Source: a virus. Taken from it: a DNA stretch of 64,000 nt. The notes beneath the pieces were generated by a model. That model saw only the letters and a list, made by a program, of their open reading frames with translations. It was not told the origin of the DNA and did no database searches. Below, in pieces: positions 16,579 to 23,919 of the stretch. The stretch lies in IMG/VR virus record IMGVR_UViG_3300020582_000006, positions 21,314 to 85,313 of that record; one strand, given 5' to 3'. The first letter of the stretch is position 1, and the number at the start of each line of letters is the position of its first letter. A program made the position numbers and the translations under genes.

Positions 16579-17752
16579 TCTGACGCGAGAGAAGCCGGTA
16601 AGCCGGCCGCCGATGGGCTGGAAACGGCGCGGCAAAGCCATCTATTGCAGGGACTGCTGGCGCAAGCTCTACGTGCTGCGGGCTGTCACGATCCCGGTCG
16701 TGAGCCCGCTGACGCTCAAGTACAAAGCTGATGAAACGCTTCACCCCTGCGACTGGGATGAGTTCGGGAAACGCCTGCGCGAGCAATGGGCGCTGATCAC
16801 CCAGGCTTCCAACTGGATGATGACCGAGATGTACATGCGGGATGACCGGTCCCGCGACAAAGGCAAGCTGCAGCCGATGCCCGGCGTCTATCTCTATCCC
16901 GAGACGCGCAAACAGTTTCCCGGCATGGCCTCGCAGACCACCGCGGCCCTCGAGAACCAGATCGGCAAGAAATACCGGGCGAAGCGTTTCGATGTGATCT
17001 GGACCTGCCGCGCCAGCCTGCCTACCTTCCGCTACCCCACGCCTTTGCCGGTACCTCATCAGGCATGGTCAATAAGACTTGACGATAACTGCCCGCTCGT
17101 CTCCGCGCCTATTGGAGATGCGCGTGTCGAATTTCGCCTGCGCAACGGCCATCAGTTCCGCCGGCAGCTGCTCGCCGTGAAGCAGATCATCGCGGACGAA
17201 GCCGAACCCGGCCAGATGGATCTCTACCGCCAGGGCAAATCGGTGATGTGCAAGCTGGTCGCCTGGCTGCCGCGCCGTCCGGTCGAGACGAAGATCGAAG
17301 GCACGCTGTTCGTACGCGCGGATGCGCAGGCGCTGCTGGTGGCTCTGAACGTCAAGGATGACCGTCTGTGGACCTACCATGGCGATCAGGCGCGTCGATG
17401 GTCAGCAGCGCACCGCCGGTTGCTCCAGCGCCTTGCAGACGACAGCAAGGCCGAACACAGGCCCACTGTGCCTTTCCACGCGCGGCGCGAGGCCGCGGCC
17501 CTCAAATATCGGGATCGCATGTCGAGCCTGACTCACCAGATCGCCGCTATGACTGTGAACTACGCCTTACGGCGGAAGTTCGCCGCCGTGCGCTATGACG
17601 ACACCGCCCGGGACCTGTTCTGCCCCCACTTTCCCTGGCACATCCTGCGGCTGAAGCTCGCTGAGAAATGCGATGCGGCCGGCATCGAGTTCCATGCGGT
17701 GACACCCGGGGAACCGGAAGAAGTCTTGCACGAACCGGTAATGGAGGAGTAA
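16556..17752 (+). CDS. TnpB/Cas12-like RuvC-fold protein, probably catalytically reduced
   Basis: 398 residues. An N-terminal zinc knuckle (CAQC, then CRDC at ~31-34) precedes a helical region and a beta-rich stretch (ARVEFRLRNGHQFRRQL, then KLVAWLPRR) resembling the REC/WED parts of TnpB and compact Cas12 proteins. A RuvC-like core follows: VRADAQALLVAL with a candidate first Asp (~249), a long helical bridge, KFAAVRYDDTARDLF where TnpB has its Glu, and PWHILRLKLAEKCDAAGIEF, the usual helix before the third motif. The protein ends ~20 residues later, so the zinc ribbon and third RuvC Asp of TnpB are absent. No IS ends or TnpA accompany it. It is the last gene before the repeat array starting near 17955. 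RNA-guided DNA binding without cleavage is one hypothesis; family assignment is by eye. Confidence 0.6.
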   Translation: MWECAQCSLTREKPVSRPPMGWKRRGKAIYCRDCWRKLYVLRAVTIPVVSPLTLKYKADETLHPCDWDEFGKRLREQWALITQASNWMMTEMYMRDDRSRDKGKLQPMPGVYLYPETRKQFPGMASQTTAALENQIGKKYRAKRFDVIWTCRASLPTFRYPTPLPVPHQAWSIRLDDNCPLVSAPIGDARVEFRLRNGHQFRRQLLAVKQIIADEAEPGQMDLYRQGKSVMCKLVAWLPRRPVETKIEGTLFVRADAQALLVALNVKDDRLWTYHGDQARRWSAAHRRLLQRLADDSKAEHRPTVPFHARREAAALKYRDRMSSLTHQIAAMTVNYALRRKFAAVRYDDTARDLFCPHFPWHILRLKLAEKCDAAGIEFHAVTPGEPEEVLHEPVMEE

Positions 17753-17889
17753 ACTTTTGGTTTCCGCGCCACCGACAGGCGCAGGCCGCTTATTCGCTGG
17801 AAACGCTTGCCGATCCAGTCGACGCGGCAAAGCTGCTGTTAAGGGTTCCTGATATGGGCGCAAGCCGCAGCCGGGAAAACGATCATTGA
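17668..17889 (+). CDS. Possible small gene before the array (start unclear)
   Basis: The C-terminal half of this open frame (FWFPRHRQAQAAYSLETL, then DPVDAAKLLLRVPD) reads like a small phage protein, but no ATG, GTG or TTG lies in frame after the TnpB-like stop. In another frame a TTG at 17757, seven bases after GGAGGAG, would give a 31-codon peptide ending at 17852. Either could be real. The remaining bases to 17954 hold nothing I recognise. Confidence 0.25.
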   Translation: MRCGRHRVPCGDTRGTGRSLARTGNGGVNFWFPRHRQAQAAYSLETLADPVDAAKLLLRVPDMGASRSRENDH

Positions 17890-17954
17890 AAGCAGAATCG
17901 ACCGATTCGGTACAAGACACCGGGTAGCGGTCGTCTCGGCATCAACTCCGACTG

Positions 17955-19266
17955 CTGATCGGATCGGGCTTGTTGTGGGCCTCCTACCTGATCGTTCGGT
18001 ATGGCTGCTCGCGCGACGTTCGGGTGGGATTCGTTCGGTTCATATCTGGATTCGTTCGGGGGGCTCGCAACTCGTCGGATCGGCACAAGAGACGGCAGAT
18101 CGGTCGGTTGGAACAGCCAGATAGGTCGGGGCAACGCCGGATGAGGCTTTCGGGTGCTTAATCCAGATTCCCGTCGGGAAAGATGAGTCAACCGGTTCGG
18201 GGCCTGCTACCTGATCGGTCGGAAACCCGTCGCCGAACTGATCGGGAGATGATCGGGCGTTCGGGGGGATAGGTCGGGGTACTCGCAGTCCTCGGGTCGG
18301 GAATAGTTCGGGAAACGATCGGGAACTGATCGTGTCGGGTCTTGCATCTGTCCACCGTCTCGGGTTGCGAGTCATTCGTTCGGGTGGTCTCGATGGCTGG
18401 TCGTCTCAGGCCCTGAAAGACCAGATCGTTCGGGTTTCGCGGATGTGGTTCGTTCGGGTGTTGCATCTGCAACCATCGTTCGGGTTTTCAACTTCGTTTC
18501 GGCGGGGACTGTCGGACCACCGAAGGCTGGTCGTTCGGTCGCCACTGCCGCTCAGATCGTTCGGGACACAACTGGGAACTGATCGTGTCGGGTCTTGCAT
18601 CTGTCGATTCGGGATTTTCGGGTCACGACCATTCGAGATCGGTCGGGTGGGGCAAGAACAAGATCGGTCGGGGTAAGTAGCGAGATCGGTCGGTATCCGA
18701 TTTGTTCGGGTCTTTAACTCGTCCTCTGGCCTGTTCGTTCGGGGGATGTTAGCGGAGATCGGTCGGGCATCCTGGCCTGTTCGTTCGGGAAATAGCCTAA
18801 GCGGAGATCGGTCGGGCAACTTGAAAGAGGCCTCTGTATTTCGGGCACCCCGTCAAGGAGTTCGTTCGGGGATATATCGGCCGGGAAATGGACAAGCCGG
18901 CGTCGAGATCGGTCGGGCTGTAGCAAGGAGTGCCGGTCGGGTCGGTGGAATCAGCAGCCGAAGCTATCAGGCGTCGAGATCGGTCGGTCAAGGAATGGTT
19001 TTTGATCTTTCGGGGCCTGGGCGAAATATCTGCAATCGGTCGGGGAAAGATTTGGATCGTTCGGTTCGCCGCGACCGTACCGGGCGTCGTGATCGGTCGG
19101 GCCAAGCTCATGATCGGTCGGGCTGTGGAGTGATTTCATCGGGATTACCGGCGTTTGCGTGATCGGTCGGGATTTGTTCGTCAGTGAGGATCGGTCGGGG
19201 CTCGCGCTGTTCCCAGGCTCTCGTCAGCGGTCATCGGGATTACCGGCGATCCGGGTCGGTCGGTCA
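17955..19266 (+). repeat. Array of ~50 short direct repeats with variable spacers
   Basis: About 1.3 kb without a convincing gene. A conserved core recurs in one orientation, either GATCGGTCGGG or (A/T)TCGTTCGGG, about 50 times. Core-to-core distance is mostly 20-29 bases with gaps near two units, so each unit has ~8-11 conserved and ~13-16 variable bases. The T-type core dominates up to ~18.56 kb, the G-type after ~18.64 kb, and the two alternate around 18.70-18.91 kb. Some spacers are duplicated, for example GTGTCGGGTCTTGCATCTGT at 18331 and 18584. The core is not self-complementary, so no hairpin is expected from a single unit. The array follows the TnpB-like gene and precedes the RepA iterons. 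It could be a guide-RNA-like array or a centromere/iteron region. Confidence 0.85.
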
Positions 19267-19352
19267 GAAAAAGCTCGAGTGCCTTTTTCCGGCGGGGTGT
19301 TTCAGCGGAGCTTTGTTTCGGTTCAATGAATTGATCGTTCGGTATCTGTCAC

Positions 19353-19361
19353 TTTTCCACA
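19353..19361 (+). promoter_or_regulatory. DnaA-box-like site near iterons
   Basis: TTTTCCACA differs from the consensus TTATCCACA at one position and lies 60 bases before the iterons. The same nonamer occurs in the second origin-like region at 25.6 kb. It could help load host DnaA at the RepA-dependent origin. Confidence 0.4.
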
Positions 19362-19420
19362 GGTCGGCGCGCCGACTACTGGTTCTTTCTACAGGAGTTA
19401 ATACAGGTCAATAAGGAAGG

Positions 19421-19516
19421 GCGCCCCTAAATCTACGTATGCGCGCCCCTAAATCTACGTGCCCGGGTTCGCATCGCATTGATTCGACTGAAACCAAAGC
19501 GCCCCTAAATCTACGT
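19421..19516 (+). repeat. Three iterons of a RepA-type replication origin
   Basis: GCGCCCCTAAATCTACGT occurs exactly at 19421-19438, 19443-19460 and 19499-19516, all in the same orientation (spacings 22 and 56 bases). They lie just past the 3' end of the repA-like gene. Exact direct repeats beside a plasmid RepA are characteristic iterons, to which the initiator binds to open the origin and to control copy number. Confidence 0.85.
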
Positions 19517-19534
19517 GCAAAAATGCAGAGATTC

Positions 19535-20521
19535 TCAGGGTTTTCCTCGTTTCCCCGCTGCCGGGCGAATCGCCTGGCCTGGTCGGACGACGAGGAAATC
19601 GGCCGTCAGCTCTGCCGGACACGCAGGCCAAAGTCCGCGAACGGTATCCATCCATTTCGATATCTGTTCCCGGAATCGACGTGGTCGCGCGTAGTCTATT
19701 ACCCCTAATTGAAATTCCAGTCCCGCTTCTCCGAATATGGGGATGAGTTGCTCCTGCGTTGCCGTGAAGCAGCGCCAGATGAGCCAACACGTGAAATCCA
19801 GTGCGCCCGGAGCATGCGCCAGCTGCCGGACTATGTTCATATCAATCGGGATCGGGTGGTTTTTTACTTCGTTCCAGAACTGCTCTGACAGCACGATGAC
19901 GTTCTGAAAGTCTTCACCCGGCAATCCGGGGTGGTCGCCGTTTGAATACCAAAGCCGCATCTGATCGAAGAAATTGAACCGTGACCGATCGATGTATCTG
20001 GCCTGTCCTCTTGTGCCGTCGGTACTGAAGTAGATCGTGGCATCAAAAAGGCGCTCGAAGCCCTCGACGATGCGTTTGTAGTGGAACCCGCTGGTACTGA
20101 GTCCGAACTCGCGGAGCATCTCAGCTGCGCTGTCGAAGGTAACGCGTCGGTTCTGTTTGATCACAGCAAGAGTACTGATCCATAAGGGAATAAGCCGGTC
20201 CTGACCGAAGGGAAGCCCCAGTTTGGAAGTGGTCGCTATGCGTAATGAGAACCGCCCGTTGACTCGCGTATACTCCTTGACCCCTGCAGCTGGCCGCCGG
20301 ATAGGAAGCCCGCACAGAACGAATGGACGCGTGTTATAGCCTATCGATTGTCGGCCTTCCTCTCTCGCCGCCCGGACCAGTTCGATACCTTCGACGCGCT
20401 TCTGAAATTGCTTTGATACGCCACGAAGTTCGCGTCGGACCGGCTCGGCTGGAAGATCCAACCCGTTGACGAAGTCCGTATCCCCTGCTCTCACCAATGC
20501 CGGTTTTATGTTGTCTTTCAT
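19535..20521 (-). CDS. repA: Plasmid RepA-type replication initiator
   Basis: 328 residues from ATG 20521 (ATGA overlap with the HNH gene); a longer frame upstream is antiphase to that gene. The sequence fits plasmid RepA proteins of the RepA_C class: GYNTRPFVLCGLPIRRP, then RLIPLWISTLAVIKQNRRVTF, a winged-helix-like region (MLREFGLSTSGFHYKRIVEG), WNEVKNHPIPIDMNIVRQL and ALDFTCWLIWRCFTA. It would bind the iterons at 19421-19516 and initiate host-dependent replication. Last gene of a leftward operon that also encodes ParA and a ribbon-helix-helix protein. Confidence 0.85.
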   Translation of the reverse strand: MKDNIKPALVRAGDTDFVNGLDLPAEPVRRELRGVSKQFQKRVEGIELVRAAREEGRQSIGYNTRPFVLCGLPIRRPAAGVKEYTRVNGRFSLRIATTSKLGLPFGQDRLIPLWISTLAVIKQNRRVTFDSAAEMLREFGLSTSGFHYKRIVEGFERLFDATIYFSTDGTRGQARYIDRSRFNFFDQMRLWYSNGDHPGLPGEDFQNVIVLSEQFWNEVKNHPIPIDMNIVRQLAHAPGALDFTCWLIWRCFTATQEQLIPIFGEAGLEFQLGVIDYARPRRFREQISKWMDTVRGLWPACPAELTADFLVVRPGQAIRPAAGKRGKP

Positions 20522-20883
20522 AGCTCGTGGCACTCGAACAGACTCCCCTGGCTGTAGATGGAACGTAACGCCTCGCGCGGGATCTCCCATGCTGGCACAC
20601 TCGCGTACTCGATCTCGGGCAGCAGCCACAGCTGGCCGGACTCGCGCGCCCGCCGGCGGCGCATGACGGCGATCTTATGCCGCGCGTCGGCCCGGGAGTG
20701 GCAGGGAGCGCAGCGGATCCGCACGCTCGATGTCCGGGGATCGTGCGTCTCATGCGTGAGCTGCACGTACCGCGGAATCGGGCACAGACAGTCGCGGCAG
20801 ACGGCGCCGCGCGAGGCGATCAGGGCCAGCCGGTACCGCTGCCACTCCGGACCATAGAACTGCCTGTAAGACGCCCGGATCAT
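20518..20883 (-). CDS. HNH-endonuclease-like protein
   Basis: 121 residues from ATG 20883. It has an HNH-type zinc layout: VCRDCLCPIP, then LTHETHDP and IRCAPCHSRADARH. The N-terminus (FYGPEWQRYRLALIASRG) is common in phage HNH proteins. HNH proteins near replication or packaging genes act as nickases or homing-type nucleases; the target here is unknown. ATGA overlap with repA. Confidence 0.75.
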   Translation of the reverse strand: MIRASYRQFYGPEWQRYRLALIASRGAVCRDCLCPIPRYVQLTHETHDPRTSSVRIRCAPCHSRADARHKIAVMRRRRARESGQLWLLPEIEYASVPAWEIPREALRSIYSQGSLFECHEL

Positions 20884-21149
20884 CGCTTTACGTGGGCTCT
20901 CTTCTTCCCAAGCGGCACTGTCGGCACAATCAGGCCGGACAGTATGTCGGCTTCTCTCGCCAGCGCGATCGGATTGGGCCGCACCGCTCCCGTGAACCAG
21001 CTGGAAAGCCCGGCTGCAGCTTCGGCGCAGCCTGAGCACAGTGTTTCGTCATGCCACGAGCACGGCGGATCGCAGGCGTTCTCTTCCGTGCAGGCGCAGA
21101 CTCTGCAGGCACGTTGTTTCGGCTTCGCCGGGAGGCGCGGTTTTCTCAT
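20880..21149 (-). CDS. Small zinc protein, 89 aa
   Basis: Starts at ATG 21149 in a 4-base overlap. Contains CRVCACTEENAC, then CSWHDETLCSGC: a seven-cysteine plus His cluster typical of small phage zinc proteins in which C-x-D-P-P-C-S-W is conserved. A helical C-terminal half follows. Function unknown. Confidence 0.6.
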   Translation of the reverse strand: MRKPRLPAKPKQRACRVCACTEENACDPPCSWHDETLCSGCAEAAAGLSSWFTGAVRPNPIALAREADILSGLIVPTVPLGKKRAHVKR

Positions 21150-21673
21150 CGGGCAGCCTCGGCTTTCTTCGGGAACAGCCCCATGAGGATGCCTTGATAG
21201 CCGCTGTGTTCGTCGGCAACCGTGACTAACGGATCGCCGACCAGTTCGATCCGGCCGTCGACGATCTTGTATTCCTGAATGGCAGTCTGCTGGTAATCGG
21301 CTGTCTCGAGCGAACAGGCGACAGCCTCTCGTCTGGGGATTATCCCCAGGTTCATGCAATCCTCGATCGTCAGCTGGAATACCTCGCGGAAGGCTTGCAG
21401 TTCCGGCCGCGTACTGAATGAGATCAGCGTATCGCTCAACATGATCACGGCCTGGATCCCGCCCGACTGGACGCGCCGCCGCAGGTCTTCGCCCAGTTCA
21501 ATCTTGCACTCCCGATTGTTGGTCACCTCGTCGTCAACCAGGACGACGTCATAGGAGCCGTCCTGGCGGATCAGATGGAACATCTGCGTCAAATCGCCCT
21601 TGTTCAGGACGATCTGGTCGATGCCGTAGTTCAGCGTTCTCGCTGCCATAGCGATCAGTTCCTCTGTCGTCAT
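21146..21673 (-). CDS. Hypothetical protein in partition/replication operon
   Basis: 175 residues with a mixed alpha/beta fold (YDVVLVDDEVTNNRECKIEL, then AVIMLSDTLISFSTRPELQA). The VLVDDE and VIMLSD strands give it a weakly receiver-like look, but I do not recognise a family. It lies between the ribbon-helix-helix gene and a zinc gene, so replication or partition accessory function is possible. Confidence 0.5.
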   Translation of the reverse strand: MTTEELIAMAARTLNYGIDQIVLNKGDLTQMFHLIRQDGSYDVVLVDDEVTNNRECKIELGEDLRRRVQSGGIQAVIMLSDTLISFSTRPELQAFREVFQLTIEDCMNLGIIPRREAVACSLETADYQQTAIQEYKIVDGRIELVGDPLVTVADEHSGYQGILMGLFPKKAEAAR

Positions 21674-21678
21674 GGGCC

Positions 21679-21903
21679 TTAATCCATGTGCTCCAGCTTC
21701 TCGGCCGCCGACTGCACGATAAACGCGCTGCGGCTGATGCCCAGGCGTCTGGCCCCCTTGTCGATGCGGCCAAGCAGAACCGGATCGATCCGTATCATCG
21801 TGGGTTTCTTGTTGGCCTGTTCGTCGGGCAACCTGCCCGACTTCGAGATGAAGGCTTTGGCCTTGCGTTCTTTGACTGCGGTGGGATTTCTAGCGATTGC
21901 CAT
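21679..21903 (-). CDS. Ribbon-helix-helix centromere-binding-type protein
   Basis: 74 residues. A basic N-terminal arm (KERKAKAFISKSGRLP) precedes a ribbon-helix-helix domain: TMIRIDPVLLGRIDKGARRL then GISRSAFIVQSAAEKLE. It starts within the last codons of parA and resembles ParG/omega-type small partners of ParA ATPases, which bind DNA repeats as centromeres and repress their own promoter. The large repeat array at 17955-19266 is a candidate target; this link is untested. Confidence 0.7.
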   Translation of the reverse strand: MAIARNPTAVKERKAKAFISKSGRLPDEQANKKPTMIRIDPVLLGRIDKGARRLGISRSAFIVQSAAEKLEHMD

Positions 21904-22552
21904 TCGATACCTCTTGTATATCGTTTGTATAGAGGAATTTTACAAGCTGATTCATCTCGTCCGCGGCCTTCTGGTCCTCGCGGTATTCGGCCACGGACAG
22001 GCCCAGCGCGGCCGCGTTCGGGAAGGCCTTGCGCCGTCCGATCATGCAGGGGGCGATCTCGATGCCGGCGATCTCGCGCAAAGCGGCCAGCGCCGCCTCG
22101 TTGTCTTTGCCCTGCGGATCGGCCTCATTGATGACGGCGACGGCGCGCAGCGACTCATTGATCTCGCGGGCTTCCGCTACCAGCTCGCATGTCTCTTCGC
22201 TGCGCCACAGATCAAAGCTGCGCGGCTTGAGCGGGATCAGGACGGTATCGGCGACCGTGAGCGCCGCCCGCAGGCTGCCGGTCGCGTCCTCGCCGCCGAT
22301 GTCGATCACGATGTCGGCGAACTTCGAGGTCAGCTGCCGGACCTGAGTCCGGATATTCGCGCCGCGCAAAGCGACGGCGGTGTAACCCGACTTGCCCTTC
22401 GCTGTCGTGCGCAGATCGGTGAACGCGAGCGCCGCGCCCTCGGCGTCGATCAGCAGAACGTCCCGGCCGTTCGCGGCTAACGTGATTGCCAGATTCACTG
22501 CCAGGGTCGTTTTGCCAACGCCGCCTTTCAGGTTGCCGACCGTAAAAATCAT
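21890..22552 (-). CDS. parA: ParA-family partition ATPase
   Basis: 220 residues, the short ParA (type Ib-like) form without an N-terminal DNA-binding domain. Deviant Walker A is at residues 8-15 (LKGGVGKTT); DVLLIDAEG and the DIVIDIGGEDA Walker B strand follow, then VLIPLKPRSFDLW. ParA forms ATP-dependent gradients on the nucleoid that position plasmid copies via a centromere-binding partner, here probably the overlapping ribbon-helix-helix protein. Supports plasmid-like maintenance. Confidence 0.9.
   Translation of the reverse strand: MIFTVGNLKGGVGKTTLAVNLAITLAANGRDVLLIDAEGAALAFTDLRTTAKGKSGYTAVALRGANIRTQVRQLTSKFADIVIDIGGEDATGSLRAALTVADTVLIPLKPRSFDLWRSEETCELVAEAREINESLRAVAVINEADPQGKDNEAALAALREIAGIEIAPCMIGRRKAFPNAAALGLSVAEYREDQKAADEMNQLVKFLYTNDIQEVSNGNR
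21914..21931. promoter_or_regulatory. Direct TTGTAT repeats upstream of the RHH gene
   Basis: TTGTATATCGTTTGTATA, two TTGTATA copies 10 bases apart, lies 11 bases before the ribbon-helix-helix start, inside the 3' end of parA. It belongs to the recurring GTATATCGNTTGTA family. An operator or internal promoter is inferred. Confidence 0.45.
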
Positions 22553-22731
22553 GCAGGCTCCTCTTCAATCGGGATTTCATCAGAAGCCCCGGTGACCCAT
22601 TCGATGCCCTGTTTCACGCCCTGTTCGTAGGACATCCCCGGCACGGAACTGCCGCCGTGTTCCTCCCACGCGTTGGCGGAGTTGAGAACATTGTCGATTT
22701 CAGAATCGGTTCGTTTGATCTTGTATGCCAT
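22549..22731 (-). CDS. Small acidic protein upstream of parA
   Basis: 60 residues starting at ATG 22731 and overlapping parA by four bases. Basic start (MAYKIKRTDSE) and acidic end (DEIPIEEEPA). First gene of the leftward parA-repA operon. Function unknown. Confidence 0.5.
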   Translation of the reverse strand: MAYKIKRTDSEIDNVLNSANAWEEHGGSSVPGMSYEQGVKQGIEWVTGASDEIPIEEEPA

Positions 22732-22774
22732 TGCTTCCTTTCCACATGGACCGATTATCAAACGAGTGACAACA

Positions 22775-22790
22775 GATATACAAGCGCAAT
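22775..22790. promoter_or_regulatory. Operator-like motif in parA divergent region
   Basis: GATATACAAGCGCAAT (reverse strand ATTGCGCTTGTATATC) matches the recurring motif and lies between the leftward parA operon and the rightward gene at 22808. TATGAT at ~22795 could be a rightward -10 element. A shared divergent control region is inferred. Confidence 0.4.
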
Positions 22791-22807
22791 CGGTTATGAT
22801 ACGACAA

Positions 22808-23275
22808 ATGATGAAACCGTTCACCGAAGGCACGCCGCCGCCCGCCCGCTTCAATGCAGGCGAACGGGCGTTCTATAACGGCAAGTATCAGGCGATCCTG
22901 AAAGACGCCGGTGGCATGGTAATCCTTACCATCCGGCGCGAAGACCGGCGGCCGGTCACCGACTGGCGAGACGTGCAGTGGATCAAGAACCAGTTACTCG
23001 GTCCGGAGGTGGAGGCTGTGCAGCTCTTCCCGGCCGAGTCGCGGCTGGTCGATACTTCGAACCAGTTCTATCTCTATGCCTCCAAGCAGGAAGGCTATCG
23101 CTTCCCCTTCGGCTTCACTGAGCGGCGGGTAGCTGAGGGCATCAGCGTCAAGCTCGAAAACTGTGCGCCGTCACAGCAGCGGCCGTTCGCCGATCACGTC
23201 CGGCCCGCGGATCTGAAAGAGAGCGAGGAACTGCTGGCGCAGGAACTCCGCGAGGTCGGGATCGAACCGCTGTGA
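22808..23275 (+). CDS. DUF7694-like protein
   Basis: 155 residues from ATG 22808 (or 22811). Residues ~45-95 carry MVILTIRREDRRPVTDWRDV, then WIKNQLLGPE and LFPAESRLVDTSNQFYLY, a pattern shared with many phage proteins of the DUF7694 type and with the paralogue at 51299-51874 in this window. The biochemical role is unknown. A charged helical C-terminus follows. Confidence 0.7.
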   Translation: MMKPFTEGTPPPARFNAGERAFYNGKYQAILKDAGGMVILTIRREDRRPVTDWRDVQWIKNQLLGPEVEAVQLFPAESRLVDTSNQFYLYASKQEGYRFPFGFTERRVAEGISVKLENCAPSQQRPFADHVRPADLKESEELLAQELREVGIEPL

Positions 23276-23568
23276 TCTGTGACATCTGCCTTGCGCCGCA
23301 CGAAGAACTGTGGGGATTCTCAGTCGCCGGCTTCTATGAACCGTTTACCGATGTCGTGAACGTTGCCGGCGAGTGGGGAGTCTGCGACGAATGCAAGCTG
23401 CTGATCGACGCGCGGGACGCCGCCGGGATTGTAGCTCGCGTCAAGACTGACAGCGCCCGGGTGACGCGGCTTATCGCGCCGTTCTATGTGATGCTGATCG
23501 CCAACATCACGGGGCCGCTGGTCCGGATTCGCGACCAGACGACCCCGCTCTATGGCATTATCGAGTGA
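23272..23568 (+). CDS. Small zinc protein, 98 aa
   Basis: GTG at 23272 forms a GTGA overlap with the previous stop. It begins CDICLAPHEELWGFSV and has CDECKLLIDARD near residue 39, two CxxC knuckles of a small zinc fold. The same C-x-x-C, A-G-x-W-x-x-C-x-x-C layout appears at 36543-37034. Function unknown. Confidence 0.55.
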   Translation: MICDICLAPHEELWGFSVAGFYEPFTDVVNVAGEWGVCDECKLLIDARDAAGIVARVKTDSARVTRLIAPFYVMLIANITGPLVRIRDQTTPLYGIIE

Positions 23569-23635
23569 GCTTCCAGTTCCTCTGAAATCAGGTGCGGTTT
23601 TCTGCAATCGGGATACGCGAGTCCCGAAACAGAAA

Positions 23636-23660
23636 AGCCAGCGGTTCACGGCCGCTGGCT
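23636..23660 (-). terminator. Terminator-like hairpin between converging genes
   Basis: AGCCAGCGG / CCGCTGGCT, a 9-bp stem with a 7-base loop, followed on the minus strand by TTTTCTGTTT. It would end leftward transcripts from the recombinase gene. A second strong hairpin without a T-run (GGGAAGCTGGG / CCCGGCTTTCCC) lies at 23783-23811. Confidence 0.6.
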
Positions 23661-23694
23661 GGTTTCAATCCGGGGACTGAAAGGCGGTGGTTCT

Positions 23695-23772
23695 ATGTAC
23701 ACCGTTAGACTGATGGTCACGATCCATATGATCGTGATCGTGATAACGCTGTCGTTCCGTAAGGGCCGATAA
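23695..23772 (+). CDS. Possible 25-residue membrane peptide
   Basis: ATG 23695 to TAA 23770-23772 encodes a peptide with a hydrophobic core (MVTIHMIVIVITLSF) flanked by basic residues, between two hairpins in an otherwise gene-free stretch (23569-23919). There is no strong ribosome-binding site. Toxin-like or leader peptide roles are conceivable but unproven. Confidence 0.3.
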   Translation: MYTVRLMVTIHMIVIVITLSFRKGR

Positions 23773-23919
23773 GCTGAATCAGGGGAAGCTGGGCAGCAAC
23801 CCGGCTTTCCCTCAGTCTTGAAAATACCACAGACGGGATAAAATCTGGTCTCAGGCTGCCTAGTCCGGCCAGACGACAAGCGGGAAACCTCACCCGCTGG
23901 CAGCCTGCCTCGAAGAACA

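Noticed and set aside
16556-17752. Intact IS605-type insertion sequence
   Set aside because: No TnpA gene, no terminal hairpins or direct repeats around the gene, and it is embedded in a coupled operon.
17883-19162. Long open frames on both strands across the array
   Set aside because: They consist of translated repeats (Arg/Ser/Pro/Asn-rich), have no ribosome-binding sites and occur in several frames at once.
17955-19266. CRISPR array
   Set aside because: Repeats are only 7-11 bases, vary in sequence and spacing, and no cas1/cas2 or CRISPR leader is seen; spacers of ~13-16 bases are too short.
19781-19800. Second parS near 19.79 kb (ACACGTGAAA)
   Set aside because: Only the central CACGTGAAA matches; the other arm is not palindromic.
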